A stretch of DNA of 64,000 nt, taken from the NCBI GenBank assembly GCA_029690005.1, contig CP121458.1, forward strand, positions 682,001 to 746,000, in the 5' to 3' direction. This DNA comes from Prescottella defluvii. GTDB taxonomy: Bacteria > Actinomycetota > Actinomycetes > Mycobacteriales > Mycobacteriaceae. Within the stretch, counting starts at the first letter, position 1, and the number at the start of each line of letters is the position of its first letter. Of this stretch, positions 48,356 through 57,797 are shown in pieces. A program made the position numbers and the translations under genes. Under the pieces are notes generated by a model. That model saw nothing but the letters and a program-made list of their open reading frames with translations. It did no database searches and was not told where the DNA came from.

Positions 48356-49157
48356 TCGGCCGGCCGCCGGGGCGGATCCCGGCCGGACTCCCGGCCTGGA
48401 TCTTCGTTCCGGCGGCCGTGGGCAGCCTCCTGGTGGTGCTGCCGCTCGTGGCGATGCTCGTCGGGGTGGACTGGTCCAACTTCGTCGCGCTGGTGACGTC
48501 CGAATCATCCTTGGCCGCACTCGAACTGAGCTTGAAGACGGCGTCGGTCAGCACGCTGCTGTGCGTCGTGCTGGGGGTGCCGATGGCACTCGTGTCGGCG
48601 CGGTGCCGGTTCCCGGGCTTGGCGGCGCTGCGCGCGCTGGTGCTGCTGCCGCTCGTATTGCCGCCGGTCGTGGGCGGTCTGGCGCTGCTCTACACGTTCG
48701 GGCGGAAGGGGTTGGTCGGCCGCCACCTCGAGGTCGCGGGCATCCAGATCGCGTTCTCCACCACCGCGGTGGTGCTGGCCCAGACGTTCGTCGCGCTGCC
48801 CTTCCTCGTGATCAGCCTCGAGGGTGCCCTGCGCACCGCCGGACGCCGCTACGAGGCCGTCGCCGCGACGCTGGGGGCGCCGCCGACCACCGTGCTGCGC
48901 CGGGTGACGGTGCCGCTGGTGCTGCCCGGCCTGGTGTCCGGCGCGGTGCTCGCATTTGCCCGCGCGCTCGGTGAATTCGGGGCCACCCTCACGTTCGCCG
49001 GCAGCCTGCAGGGGTCACGCGCACCCTCCCGCTCGAGATCTACCTGCAACGCGAGACCGACCCGGAGGCCGCGGTGGCGCTGTCGCTGGTGCTGGTCGTC
49101 GTGGCCGTCGCGATCGTCCTCGGTGCCCGGACCCGACGCGCGGCGGGTTCGCTGTGA
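48352..49157 (+). CDS. modB: Molybdate ABC transporter permease (frame break near 49012)
   Basis: 268 aa after joining. Six TMs; EAA loop [22 protein letters not shown], then [20 protein letters not shown] and [21 protein letters not shown], typical of ModB. One G is missing in the run after AGSLQG. Overlaps modA and modC by GTGA. Confidence 0.95.
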
Positions 49158-50260
49158 CCGGCCTCGAGGTGCGCGCACGTGTCGAGTCACGCGGACTCGA
49201 CGTCGAACTCGCGGTCGCGCCCGGCGAGGTGCTCGCCGTGCTCGGGCCCAACGGTGCGGGCAAGTCCACGCTGCTCGACGTCGTCGCGGGTCTGCTGCGG
49301 CCCGACGGCGGCCGTGTCGTGCTCGACGACCGGGTCCTCACGGACACCGCGAGTGATGTTGCGGTGCAACCACACCGTCGATCGGTGGCGCTGCTCGCGC
49401 AGGAGCCGCTGCTGTTCCCGCACCTGACGGTGCGGGAGAACGTCGCGTTCGCGCCGCGCAGCGCCGGGCATGGCCGTCGCGAGTCGTACGCGGCCGCCAC
49501 ACGGTGGCTCGAGGAGGTCGACGCGGTCGCGCTCTCGGACCGCCGGCCACGGCAGCTGTCCGGCGGTCAGGCGCAGCGGGTCGCGGTGGCGCGGGCGCTG
49601 GCCGCGGCACCCGGACTGCTGCTGCTCGACGAGCCGATGGCCGCCCTCGACGTCGGCGCCGCCCCGGCCGTGCGGTCGCTGCTGCGCCGCGTCCTGCGAA
49701 CCGGAGACCGGACGGCGATCCTCGTGACTCACGATGTGCTGGATGCGCTTTCGCTCGCCAACCGAGCGGTTGTGGTCGACGGCGGACGAATCGTCGAGGA
49801 GGGGGCGGTGGATCGGGTGCTGACCCGTCCGCGAAGCGCCTTCGCGGCGCGGATCGCCGGGATCAACCTGCTGTCGGGCAAGGTCGGCGCCGACGGCCTG
49901 GACACCGTCGCCGGGCCCGTTCACGGCATCACCGAGGACGGATGTGTTCCCGGTGACCATGCCGTCGCGGTGTTCGCTCCCGCCGCGGTCGCGATCCACC
50001 GAATCCGCCCGGAAGGTAGCCCGCGCAACATGTTCCACGTGCGGATCGCGGAGATCGAGGGCCGGCAGGGGCCGGGCGGACACGGTCACGCCATCCGCGT
50101 GCGGGCCGAGGACCACCGCGACGGTTCCCCCGGGCTCATGGCCGATGTCACGGCGGTCGCCGTCGCCGAACTCGACCTCGCCCCCGGTGACGACGTGTGG
50201 TTCGCGGTCAAGGCCACCGAGGTGGCGATGTATCCGGGTGGTCCCGCCCCCGGCGTCTAG
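49154..50260 (+). CDS. modC: Molybdate ABC transporter ATP-binding protein
   Basis: 368 aa, intact. Walker [11 protein letters not shown]-loop [14 protein letters not shown], signature [15 protein letters not shown], Walker [14 protein letters not shown]-loop VTHD. A C-terminal TOBE-like region (from about 255: [43 protein letters not shown]) binds oxyanion. GTG start 49154 overlaps modB stop. Confidence 0.96.
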   Translation: MTGLEVRARVESRGLDVELAVAPGEVLAVLGPNGAGKSTLLDVVAGLLRPDGGRVVLDDRVLTDTASDVAVQPHRRSVALLAQEPLLFPHLTVRENVAFAPRSAGHGRRESYAAATRWLEEVDAVALSDRRPRQLSGGQAQRVAVARALAAAPGLLLLDEPMAALDVGAAPAVRSLLRRVLRTGDRTAILVTHDVLDALSLANRAVVVDGGRIVEEGAVDRVLTRPRSAFAARIAGINLLSGKVGADGLDTVAGPVHGITEDGCVPGDHAVAVFAPAAVAIHRIRPEGSPRNMFHVRIAEIEGRQGPGGHGHAIRVRAEDHRDGSPGLMADVTAVAVAELDLAPGDDVWFAVKATEVAMYPGGPAPGV

Positions 50261-50413
50261 CGAACCGCGTGCGGTTTCGGGAAGCGCCTGTTCTTCGCCC
50301 CGCATTCGGTCCGGGTTCATCGGGCCCGCTGCCGCGCGTCACCTGCCTTCCATAGCTTTCACGCCGTCGCGCACCGCGTCTGCAGACCGCCTTCGAGGAG
50401 GGATCCCCAACCC

Positions 50414-51144
50414 GTGAACCGACCGCTGATCATCGCGCACCGCGGAAACTCCTCGGTGGCACCGGAGAACACGATGCTCTCGTTCCGTTCGGCCGTCCTG
50501 GCCGGCGCGGACATGATCGAGATCGACGTGCACGTCGATCGGGACGTACCGTCGTCGTGATCCACGACGACACCGTCGACCGCACCACCGACGGGACCGG
50601 CGCGGTGGCCGACCTCGGCACCGAGCAGATCCGCGGCCTGGACGCGGGAGTCTGGTTCGCCGCGGAGACGGCCGGGCAGCGGGTGCCGCTGCTGGCGGAC
50701 GTCGTGGATTTGCTGGTCGCGCACCCCCACCTGAGGTTGCTCCTGGAGTTGAAGGGTGAGTGGGCGCCCGCTCAGGTGCAGCGGATGCTCGCGGACCTGG
50801 AACCGGTCGTTCCCCGTGTCTTGCCGCAGAGCTTCGACGTGCCCACCGTGCGGGCGCTCGCGGACGTCGCCCCCGACGTGCCGCGCGGCCTGCTGGTGGT
50901 CACGGTCGACGACGAGGCCTTGGCGTTGTGCGCGGAACTCGAGGTGGCGGCGTGCAATCCGTACGTCGGATTCGTGCAGGACGACATCGGCGTGATCGCG
51001 AAGCTGCACGCCGCCGGGCTGCAGACCATGGTGTGGACCGCGAACGATCCGGTGCAGTGGCAACGGCTGGTGGACGCCGGCGTGGACGGCGTGATCACCG
51101 ACCGGCCGGACCGGCTGGCCGGGTGGCTCGACGCCTCGCGGTGA
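50414..51144 (+). CDS. glpQ: Glycerophosphodiester phosphodiesterase (frame break near 50545)
   Basis: 243 aa after joining. Catalytic HRGNSSVAPENT, EIDVHVDRDG, IHDDTVDRTTDG with the second His, LLLELKGEW, and the barrel end WTANDPVQWQRLVDAGVDGVITDRP. Hydrolyses glycerophosphodiesters to glycerol 3-phosphate. No signal peptide, so cytoplasmic. One G is missing before TVVVIHDD. Followed by a long terminator hairpin. Confidence 0.93.
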
Positions 51145-51149
51145 ACCGG

Positions 51150-51196
51150 CCGAATGTCACATGCGTCCAGTTGGACTGAACGCGTGTGACATTCGG
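51150..51196. terminator. Long hairpin after the phosphodiesterase
   Basis: A 22-bp stem (arms 51150-51171 and 51175-51196) with one mismatch and one G-U pair and a three-base loop, six bases after the glpQ stop. A clear end of transcription separating it from the following cassette. Confidence 0.88.
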
Positions 51197-51209
51197 TCGA
51201 ACCGCGGGG

Positions 51210-51251
51210 TTGTCCACAGGCGTGGGTGGCGCCGACGCAGGCTGTGGATAA
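51210..51251. promoter_or_regulatory. Inverted pair of perfect DnaA boxes upstream of the EspC-like cassette
   Basis: TTGTCCACA at 51210-51218 (plus) and TTATCCACA at 51243-51251 (minus), face to face with 24 bases between. Both are exact consensus boxes. They lie 78 bases before the first gene of the cassette, about 35 kb from oriC. Confidence 0.75.
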
Positions 51252-51328
51252 CCCCTGTCCGGTGTGCTCTTCGGTCCCGCCGGGTCCGGTAGCGTCCGGC
51301 CCGGAGGGAAACCGAACGGGGGATGCCG

Positions 51329-51646
51329 ATGTCGGAGGTGTGGGTCGACCCGGGAATGCTCGTCGACACCGCGCGGGTCGTGGCGGTACTCGGTGACGGT
51401 GTGGACGCGGCGAAACCTGGATATTTACAAGCTGATTCGTCCATGACCGGGTCACGAGCGATGGCCGCGTGCGGCACGGGTAACCGCGCGGCCGCCCGCG
51501 CCGTGGCGGTCGTCGGCGACGGCCTGCGCCGGTGGGCGACGACGGCGGATCGGTCGGCGGCCGAGTACACGCGTGTGGACGAGGCGACCGCGGGACGCCT
51601 GGTCGAGGTGGGTCGTGTCCTCCCGGTGGCGGGCGACGGCCGGTGA
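51329..51646 (+). CDS. EspC-like type VII secretion target, small helical protein
   Basis: 105 aa. Start MSEVWVDPGMLVDTARVVAVLGDGV, then helices ending in a conserved amphipathic stretch (AARAVAVVGDGLRRWATTADRSAAEYTRVDEATA). Size, VDPxxL opening and helical make-up fit the EspC/DUF2580 group of ESX-associated proteins; a W-x-G turn is not obvious. ATG 51329 has GGGGG six bases before it; ATG 51323 abuts it. GTGA overlap with the next gene. Confidence 0.75.
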   Translation: MSEVWVDPGMLVDTARVVAVLGDGVDAAKPGYLQADSSMTGSRAMAACGTGNRAAARAVAVVGDGLRRWATTADRSAAEYTRVDEATAGRLVEVGRVLPVAGDGR

Positions 51647-53373
51647 CGGCGGTGACCGTGTCGCAGGCGCGGTCGTGGACTCCGCCGTGCTGGCCCGGCA
51701 GGCCGACGAGTGGCGGCGGTGCCACGACGTCCTGGACCGGGACCTGGACGCGTTCGCGCGGGCCGTGGAGACCACCCGGGAGGGTTGGGGCGGCAGCGCC
51801 GCCGACGCGGCGCGGGGACGGGCCGATGAGATCCTCACGCTCGGAACGCGGACGGCATCGGCCCTGGCCGCGGCCGCGGCAGCGGCGGACGACGCGGCGG
51901 GCGGACTCGACCGCGGCCGGGCCGCCGTGCTCGCGGCCGTCGACGCCGCGCACATGGAGGGGTTCGACGTCGGCGACGACGGTGCGGTGTGGGTGTCGTC
52001 CGCGATGGGCCCGACATTCGTGCTGTCGGGGACGGCCGGGCTGTTCGCCCGTGCCGTGCTCGAGCGTCGGGCCGGTCAGCATCGGGCGGTGATCGGGGCC
52101 GCGCTCGGCGAGCTGAGTGCGGCCGACGGGCGGGCACGGTCGTCGATCGATTCGGCGTTCGCGCAGCTGCCGCGCGACGGTGATCCGGGGACCGGATGGA
52201 TTGGTGTGCAGTCCGTTCCGCCGCCTCCGCCGGTCGGTGCGGCCCCGCCGGACAATCGTGCGTGGTGGGACTCGCTGACCCCGTCGCAGCGACAACTGCT
52301 GCTCGAGACGTCACCCGACGTGATCGGTGACCGTGACGGACTTCCCGCCGAGGCCCGGCACCACGCGAACCTCGCCCGGCTTCCGGCCGAGCGCGCCGCA
52401 CTGGAGGAGGCGCGCCGGCCGCTGCTCGACCGGGTCACCGGCTTCGGCGGTTTCGAGGCACAGGCGGCGCGGCGTGAACTGGCGGACGTGGCGGGGCGGC
52501 TCGCGGACCTCGACGCGATCGAGCGAGCCCTGCGCGACCACCCGGACCGGCAATTGCTGCTGCTCGACGCGCGCTCGGGCGAGCAGGTTCGGGCCGCGGT
52601 GGCCGTGGGTGATCCGGACGCCGCCGACCACATCGCGGTGACCACACCGGGGATGAACGCCGGTGTGCGCGCGACGCTCGGTTCGATGGCGGACGAGGCC
52701 GCGGCACTGCGGCAGGAGGCGCAGGCTCAGCTCGGGTTGGCGGGGCGCGGGCAGGAGACCGTGTCCGCCGTCGCGTGGATCGGCTACGACCCACCCCGGA
52801 CGTCGGGCAGCATCACCGACGCCGCCCGTGGCGGACTGGCTGTGGCACAGGAGGATCGGGCCCGCGCGGGTGCCGTGACTCTCGCCCGGTTCTACGACGG
52901 CCTCGGCGTCGCGCACACCGGGTCGGACCCGCACATCACCGCGATCGGGCATTCGTACGGCTCCGTCACCACCGGCCTCGCGCTCCGGGAACCCGGCCGG
53001 CATCCGGTCGACGACCTCGTGGTCTACGGGTCGCCCGGCCTGGTCGGCGTGCGCTCGCCGAGTGATCTCGGACTGGGGCCGGACGCGCGTACGAGATGAC
53101 CGCGGACGGCGACGTGATCGCGCGGCTCGACCGGTTCGGCCCCGGCCGTTCGGTGGTGGACCGTACGCGACCGACGGGTTCACGCATCTCGGGACGGAGG
53201 CCGTCACGACACCCGACGGGGTGCGCCGCGACGGGGCCGCCGGGCACAGCGAGTACCCACGCATCGGGGACGACGGGCACCTGCGCACCAGCGGCTACAA
53301 CCTGGCGGTGGTCGTCGCCGGCCTCCCCGAGCGGGCGATCGTCGTACGTGGAATCCCGGACGGAACCGAATGA
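51643..53373 (+). CDS. DUF1023-type alpha/beta hydrolase with N-terminal helical (T7SS-like) domain (frame breaks near 51676, 53085 and 53150)
   Basis: About 577 aa after joining. N-terminal helical domain (SAVLARQADEWRRCHDVLDRDLDAF, WGGSAADAARGRADEIL) resembles WXG100/PPE-like secreted proteins. Middle with WWDSLTPSQRQLLLETSPDVIGDRDGLP and VAWIGYDPPRT; nucleophile elbow GHSYGSVTTGLAL; YGSPGLVG; C-terminal GHSEYPRIGDDG supplies a His. This is the actinobacterial Abhydrolase_8 family, often next to ESX genes. All breaks are single missing G or C. Overlaps both neighbours (GTGA, ATGA). Confidence 0.88.
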
Positions 53374-53918
53374 CCCCGCCCCGCGTCCACCCAGGTATGG
53401 GAGCACTCGAGTACTGGTTCGGCACCGGCGACGGCGACCCGACCGTGTGGTCGTCGGCGGCGGATCTGGACCTCGACGGGGACGGCGAGTTCGATTCGGT
53501 GCGTCTGGATTTCGATGGTGACGGCCTGCTCGACGACGCGATGTGGGATGTCGACGGCGACGGGGTGGTCGACCGCGCGGTCCTGGACGTGGGGAGGTCG
53601 TCGGTCCGCTGGTTCGCCGATCCGGCGCGCGCCGGCGTCTGGGCGCAGGAGGTGCCGCGGGAGCCGGTCCCGCCCACCCCACCGCCGGGCCCGTCGGGGC
53701 GGCGCAGCGTCGACCACGACGGTGACGGTGCGGTCGACGACGCCGTCGTGGACTTCGACGGCGACGGGTTGCCGGACGTGGTGCTGGTCTCGACACGTGA
53801 TGGCGCCCGATACGACACGGTGCTGGTCGCCGAGGAGGACCCGGACCGGCTGTCGGTGCGGCTGACCGACAGCGACGGTGACGGCCGCCTCGACACGGTG
53901 CACCGGGGCGGGGCGTGA
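53370..53918 (+). CDS. Small protein with six DxDGDGxxD calcium-binding-like loops
   Basis: 182 aa, intact. Loops at residues 34-42, 47-55, 60-68, 115-123, 128-136 and 167-175, all of the form DxDGDGxxD. Within each cluster they repeat every 13 residues, like EF-hand/dockerin or thrombospondin-3 loops. A Pro-rich hinge (PVPPTPPPGPSG) separates two halves. No signal peptide. ATGA-coupled to the DUF1023 hydrolase, so likely its partner, perhaps co-exported and folded by calcium outside the cell. I do not recognise a named family. Confidence 0.85.
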   Translation: MTPPRVHPGMGALEYWFGTGDGDPTVWSSAADLDLDGDGEFDSVRLDFDGDGLLDDAMWDVDGDGVVDRAVLDVGRSSVRWFADPARAGVWAQEVPREPVPPTPPPGPSGRRSVDHDGDGAVDDAVVDFDGDGLPDVVLVSTRDGARYDTVLVAEEDPDRLSVRLTDSDGDGRLDTVHRGGA

Positions 53919-53922
53919 GGAC

Positions 53923-55214
53923 TCAGTCGACGGTGCGGCGGGAGTTGAGCGCGATCCCAGCGACACCGAGTGCGTAGATGCCGGCGGCGGTGAGGACCAG
54001 CCCGAGCGATTGTCCGTCCGGTGCGACGACGGTGGCCGCGGCGGCGAGCGACGCGCAGAACGCGATGTTGAAGACGGTGTCCTGCAGTGCGAAGACCTGT
54101 CCCCGGCGGTCGTCGTCGATGTCGATCTGCATCGCCGCGTCGCCGGTGAGTTTGACGGTCTGGCCGGCGAACCCGAGCAGGAACGCGCCCACGAGCAGCA
54201 GCGGCTGGGACAACGACGCGATGAGCGTGGCCTGTACGACGGTCGCGAAGACGAGCGCCACGGTGACGGTGCGCGAGCGTCCCAGGCGGGGATCAGCCAC
54301 GGCGTCGCGAGCGCCGCCAGCAGCATGCCGGCGGCGGTGGCACCCACCGCGACGCCGAAGCCGGCGAGGCCGCCGGGCAGGGTGGACCCGGCCGCCGGGT
54401 GGCGCAGGATGAGCACCATCAGGAGCGTGTTGATGCCGAACGCGATGCGGTGGACACCGATTCCGATCATCGTCGTTGTCACGCCGGGGCCCCCACACCG
54501 CCGTCGCGCCGATGCGCAGACCCGACAGGACCGCGGTGACGGTCCCGATCGATGCCGCCGCGCCGGAGTCCACGTCCGTGGGTCCGAGAGCGTGGAGCGC
54601 GAAACCGCTCACCGCCCACGCCGCGATCACCGAGCCCACGGCCCCGGCCGCCACCGCGACGCCGGATCCCAGGTCGCCCTCCCTACCACACCGATGATCG
54701 TCACCGCCGTCGCGGCGCCGAGGGCGGAGAACACCGACCCGACGGTGGCGAGCACGGAATTGGTTGGCACCAGCCAACTCTGACGAACGACGTGGGGTAG
54801 GGACGCGGAGGCGCCTGCGAGGACGAACCGGCTGACGCCGATCGCGGCGAGCGCCAGGATCAGCAGTGGCGTCTCCCCGGCCCCGGCGATCAGGAGGGCG
54901 GCGATGATGAGGATGAGGCTGCCGCGCAGCAGGCTTGCCCACAGCAGTACCGCGCGGCGGTCCCAGCGGTCGAGCAGCGCGCCCGCGAAGGGGCCGATCA
55001 CCGAGTACGGCAGCAGTAGCACCGCGAAGCCGGCCGCGATCGCGAGCGGTTCGGTCTGGCGTTCCGGGTTGAACAGGATCGCGCCGCCGAGCGCGGCCTG
55101 GAACAGTCCGTCGCCGAACTGGCTGGCGAACCGGACCGCCGTCAGTCGCGCGAGGCCCGGCGAGTGGCGCAGCGTCGTCGCGGCGGCCGCCCACGACCCC
55201 GGACCGAACTCCAT
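53923..55214 (-). CDS. Major facilitator superfamily transporter (frame breaks near 54677, 54480 and 54285)
   Basis: About 430 aa after joining, 12 TM segments. N-terminus LTAVRFASQFGDGLFQAALGGAILF, LLLPYSVIGPFAGALLDRWDRRAVLL (MFS loop 2-3 motif), VVAPDGQSLGLVLTAAGIYALG at the end. Breaks: missing G, extra C, missing C. Drug or metabolite efflux is plausible but no substrate can be assigned. Convergent with the calcium-loop gene (4 bases). Confidence 0.88.
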
Positions 55215-55231
55215 CTGCGCACACGGTGACC

Positions 55232-56176
55232 CTATCGGTCGGCGCGGGCCGTCAACTCGTTCCGCCACCACCGGACGGTCTCGGCGGCGGCCTCGTCCAG
55301 TGGGGTGGGCGCCAGGTCCAGCACCTGCTCGCTGCGGTGCGAGTCGATGACGAACGGGGCCTCGAACTGGTACAGCGTCTCGGCCAGTTCCCGTGTGGGG
55401 CGGTGTACCGCGCCGACGGTCCGCAGCAGCCACCCCGGCAGCGTCCCCACCTTCGGCGCGGGCACCTGCGCCGCGTCCGCGAAGGTCTCGACCATCTGCC
55501 GCTGCGTCACCGCGGGCGCGGTGGGCGCGTGCAGCACCGTGTTCCACAGCCGGGTGTCGTGCGCCGCGGCGATCATCGCCGCCGCCAGGTCCGGCACATA
55601 CGTGAACGAATGGACGACGTCGGCGCGTCCCATCACGCGAATGGTCTTCCCGGCCAGGACCGACGGCACCATCCGCTCCCCCGCGTGCGCCCGCGGACGT
55701 GCGGTCCGAAGAAGTCGGACGCGACGACGCTGACCGTGGGGACCGGGTGCGCGGCGCGGGCCGCGAGCAGTCGGGTGCGGACACCGAGCTTGCCGGTGCT
55801 CGCGGTGCGGGGCTGTCCTCGGTCATCGGGCCGTCCGGTCGGCCGTACGAGTAGAGGCTCTCCGGGAACACCACGACGGCCCCGATGCGCTGCGCGGCGT
55901 CCATCACCACCTGCTCGGCGGGGGCAGTTCGCGCTCCCAGGCCCGGGCGTCGTACGCGGAGCCGTGGATGCAGTGGAAGACCGCGGTGGCCCCCTCCAGA
56001 GCCGGTGCGAGGGCTGCGGGATCGGAGACGTCCACCTTCCGGCGCTCGATCCGCGGATGGACCGGCCCGCTGCCCGAGCGGGTCAGCACCCGCACGTCGT
56101 GGCCGGCGTCGGCCAGTTGCTCGGCGACGGTCCAGCCGACGGGTCCGGCCCCGGTCACTACCTGCAGATTCGACAT
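55232..56176 (-). CDS. NAD-dependent epimerase/dehydratase family protein (frame breaks near 55925, 55820 and 55690)
   Basis: About 315 aa after joining. Rossmann motif VTGAGPVGWTVAEQLADAG, FHCIHG, FPESLYSYGRPDGPMTE in the catalytic region, SFTYVPDLAAAMIAAAHD and C-terminal WWRNELT. Resembles NmrA/SDR proteins without an obvious YxxxK, so it may be a redox sensor or atypical reductase. Divergent from a TetR gene with shared palindromic operators; the MFS gene follows 17 bases downstream and may be co-transcribed. Confidence 0.85.
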
Positions 56177-56211
56177 GGCGTGCTCGCTTTCTCGAGGAGA
56201 TTTCCAGAACC

Positions 56212-56274
56212 GAGAGCACTGCTCTCTGTTCTCACAATGCGCGCTCACTCACGCGTTGTCAAGAGCGGTGCTCT
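56212..56274. promoter_or_regulatory. Two AGAGC-N3-GCTCT operators between epimerase and TetR
   Basis: GAGAGCACTGCTCTC (56212-56226) is a perfect 7-1-7 dyad and AGAGCGGTGCTCT (56262-56274) is a 5-3-5 dyad; a half-site CAGTGCTCTC follows at 56285-56294. Centres are 49 bases apart, close to five helical turns. Likely sites of the divergent TetR protein. Confidence 0.75.
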
Positions 56275-56314
56275 CTTTGTTGACAGTGCTCTCGTTTCTC
56301 GGGCAGGGTGGGGC

Positions 56315-57007
56315 ATGACCGTCACCCCGCGCGAACGCGCCCGCGAGCAGACGCTCGCCGAGATCACCCGCATCGGACGCGAACACCTGGCCACGCGCGG
56401 CGCGTCCGCACTGTCGCTGCGGGCCGTCGCGCGGGACCTCGGGGTGGTCTCGTCGGCGGTGTACCGGTACGTCGCGAGCCGCGACGAGCTGCTCACGCTG
56501 CTGGTCGTCGACGGCTACACCGAGTTGGGCAGCGAGGTGGACGCGGCCGTCGACGCGATCCCGGCCGACGACCACCGCGGCCGGATGCACGCGCTCTCCC
56601 GTGCGGTGCGGGCGTGGGCCGTGCGGGAGCCCGCCCGGTACGCGCTGCTGTTCGGTAGCCCCGTTCCCGGGTATCACGCGCCGGCCGAGCGCACGACCGG
56701 TCCCGGTACCCGGGTGGTCGTCGCGATGGTGGGCATCCTCGAGGCCGCGTACCGGGCCGGTGCGGTCGTGCTGCCCGCGATGTCGATCGACCCGGGATTG
56801 AAGCTCGATCTCGACCGGATTCGCGACGAGATGGGCCTGACCGTGCCCGACGCCTTGCTCGCCCGTGGCGTGATGGGCTGGGCGGCGTTGTTCGGTGCGG
56901 TCAACTTCGAGGTGTTCGGGCAGTATGGCGCCGACACCTTCGCCGATCCCGCGGCGCTGTTCGAGCACCATCTCGTGGTTCTCGACCAGGTCCTGGGGCT
57001 GGTCTGA
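56315..57007 (+). CDS. TetR-family regulator
   Basis: 230 aa, intact. HTH: REQTLAEITRIGREHLATRGASALSLRAVARDLGVVSSAVYRYVASRDELLTLLV. C-terminal domain like TetR_C_33 (WAVREPARYALLFGSPVPGYHAP). ATG 56315 after GGGTGGGG. Divergent from the epimerase and MFS genes, which it probably controls with itself. Confidence 0.92.
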   Translation: MTVTPRERAREQTLAEITRIGREHLATRGASALSLRAVARDLGVVSSAVYRYVASRDELLTLLVVDGYTELGSEVDAAVDAIPADDHRGRMHALSRAVRAWAVREPARYALLFGSPVPGYHAPAERTTGPGTRVVVAMVGILEAAYRAGAVVLPAMSIDPGLKLDLDRIRDEMGLTVPDALLARGVMGWAALFGAVNFEVFGQYGADTFADPAALFEHHLVVLDQVLGLV

Positions 57008-57041
57008 GGCGTCGAAACGTGGTCGACGACACGTCGACCCC

Positions 57042-57059
57042 TATACCCCTCGGGGTATA
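57042..57059. promoter_or_regulatory. CsoR/CstR/RicR-type operator before the rhodanese gene
   Basis: TATACCCC-TC-GGGGTATA, a perfect 8-2-8 palindrome ending 48 bases before the start. It matches the C-rich dyads bound by CsoR-family regulators (copper or persulfide sensors). A second perfect dyad, GACCCCCTCGGGGGTC, follows at 57075-57090. Confidence 0.8.
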
Positions 57060-57107
57060 AAGTGTGGATCGAACGACCCCCTCGGGGGTCTGGAGAAAGC
57101 GAGCAGG

Positions 57108-57443
57108 GTGGCCCTGACTGTCGAAGCTCTTCCGCAAGTCGTACGGCGCCGTCGACGTCCACGAGGCCCGGAACCTCGTCGAGGGGGCGCGGTCCTGCTG
57201 GACGTGCGGTCCCTTCCCGAATGGGACTCGGGGCACGCGCCCGGCGCCACGCACCTGCCGCTGCACGAGGTGATCGAACGCGGCCCCGACGCCGTCGGCG
57301 ATCGGCCGGTCGTCGCGATCTGTCGGTCCGGCGGGCGGTCGGCCACCGCGGCCCGCGTGCTCGCACGCGCCGGCGCCGAGGCGTACTCGGTGCGTGGAGG
57401 CATGGACGCCTGGCGGCGTGCGGGCCTGGAGATCACCACCTGA
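57108..57443 (+). CDS. Single-domain rhodanese
   Basis: 111 aa. LLDVRSLPEWDSGHAPGATHLPLHEV, active-site loop CRSGGRSATAARVL with the persulfide Cys, and C-terminal GGMDAWRRAGLEI. The segment 57150-57187 reads as a better protein in another frame (YGAVDVHEARNLVEG), so two compensating indels probably scramble residues 13-27. With the CsoR-type operator and DUF2892 gene, a role in persulfide or sulfur handling is likely. Confidence 0.88.
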   Translation: MALTVEALPQVVRRRRRPRGPEPRRGGAVLLDVRSLPEWDSGHAPGATHLPLHEVIERGPDAVGDRPVVAICRSGGRSATAARVLARAGAEAYSVRGGMDAWRRAGLEITT

Positions 57444-57472
57444 CACCCACACATCCACGAGGAGATCTGGAC

Positions 57473-57733
57473 ATGGCACTGCCCAAGCATTCCGGTTGGT
57501 CCATCGAGCGCATCGTTCCGCTGCTCGGTGGTTCGGTGGTCGGCGCGAGCCTGCTGCTCGGCCGCAAGCACTCGCCCAAGTGGCGCGGTCTGACCGCTTT
57601 CGCCTCGGCGAACCTCGTCCTCTACGGGATCGTCGGCTGGTGCCCGATGAGCCTGCTCCTGCAGAAGCTCGGTGTGCCCCGCGCCGCCTCCTGCCCGGTT
57701 CCGGCGACGCGCAACGAGGTCGACGCGGCCTAG
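57473..57733 (+). CDS. DUF2892 membrane protein
   Basis: 86 aa. Two hydrophobic helices: IVPLLGGSVVGASLLLG and ASANLVLYGIVGWCPMSLLL, with a Cys before the second ends and another (SCPVP) after. DUF2892 domains are found fused to or beside rhodaneses (YgaP in E. coli). 29 bases after the rhodanese gene with GGAG eight bases before ATG 57473. Probably brings the rhodanese to the membrane. Confidence 0.88.
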   Translation: MALPKHSGWSIERIVPLLGGSVVGASLLLGRKHSPKWRGLTAFASANLVLYGIVGWCPMSLLLQKLGVPRAASCPVPATRNEVDAA

Positions 57734-57797
57734 GGGCGACACGGCCGATCACGTTTCGCACCTCCCGCCAGGGCCGCGTCGATGAGATGATGGCCCC

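Noticed and set aside
50028..50048. parS-like TGTTCCACGTGCGG inside modC
   Set aside because: Only about 11 of 16 matches and lacks the AAAC arm; probably chance coding of MFHVR.
50261..50280. Short hairpin after modC
   Set aside because: Only six to eight base pairs with a two-base loop and no T-tract; too weak to call a terminator.
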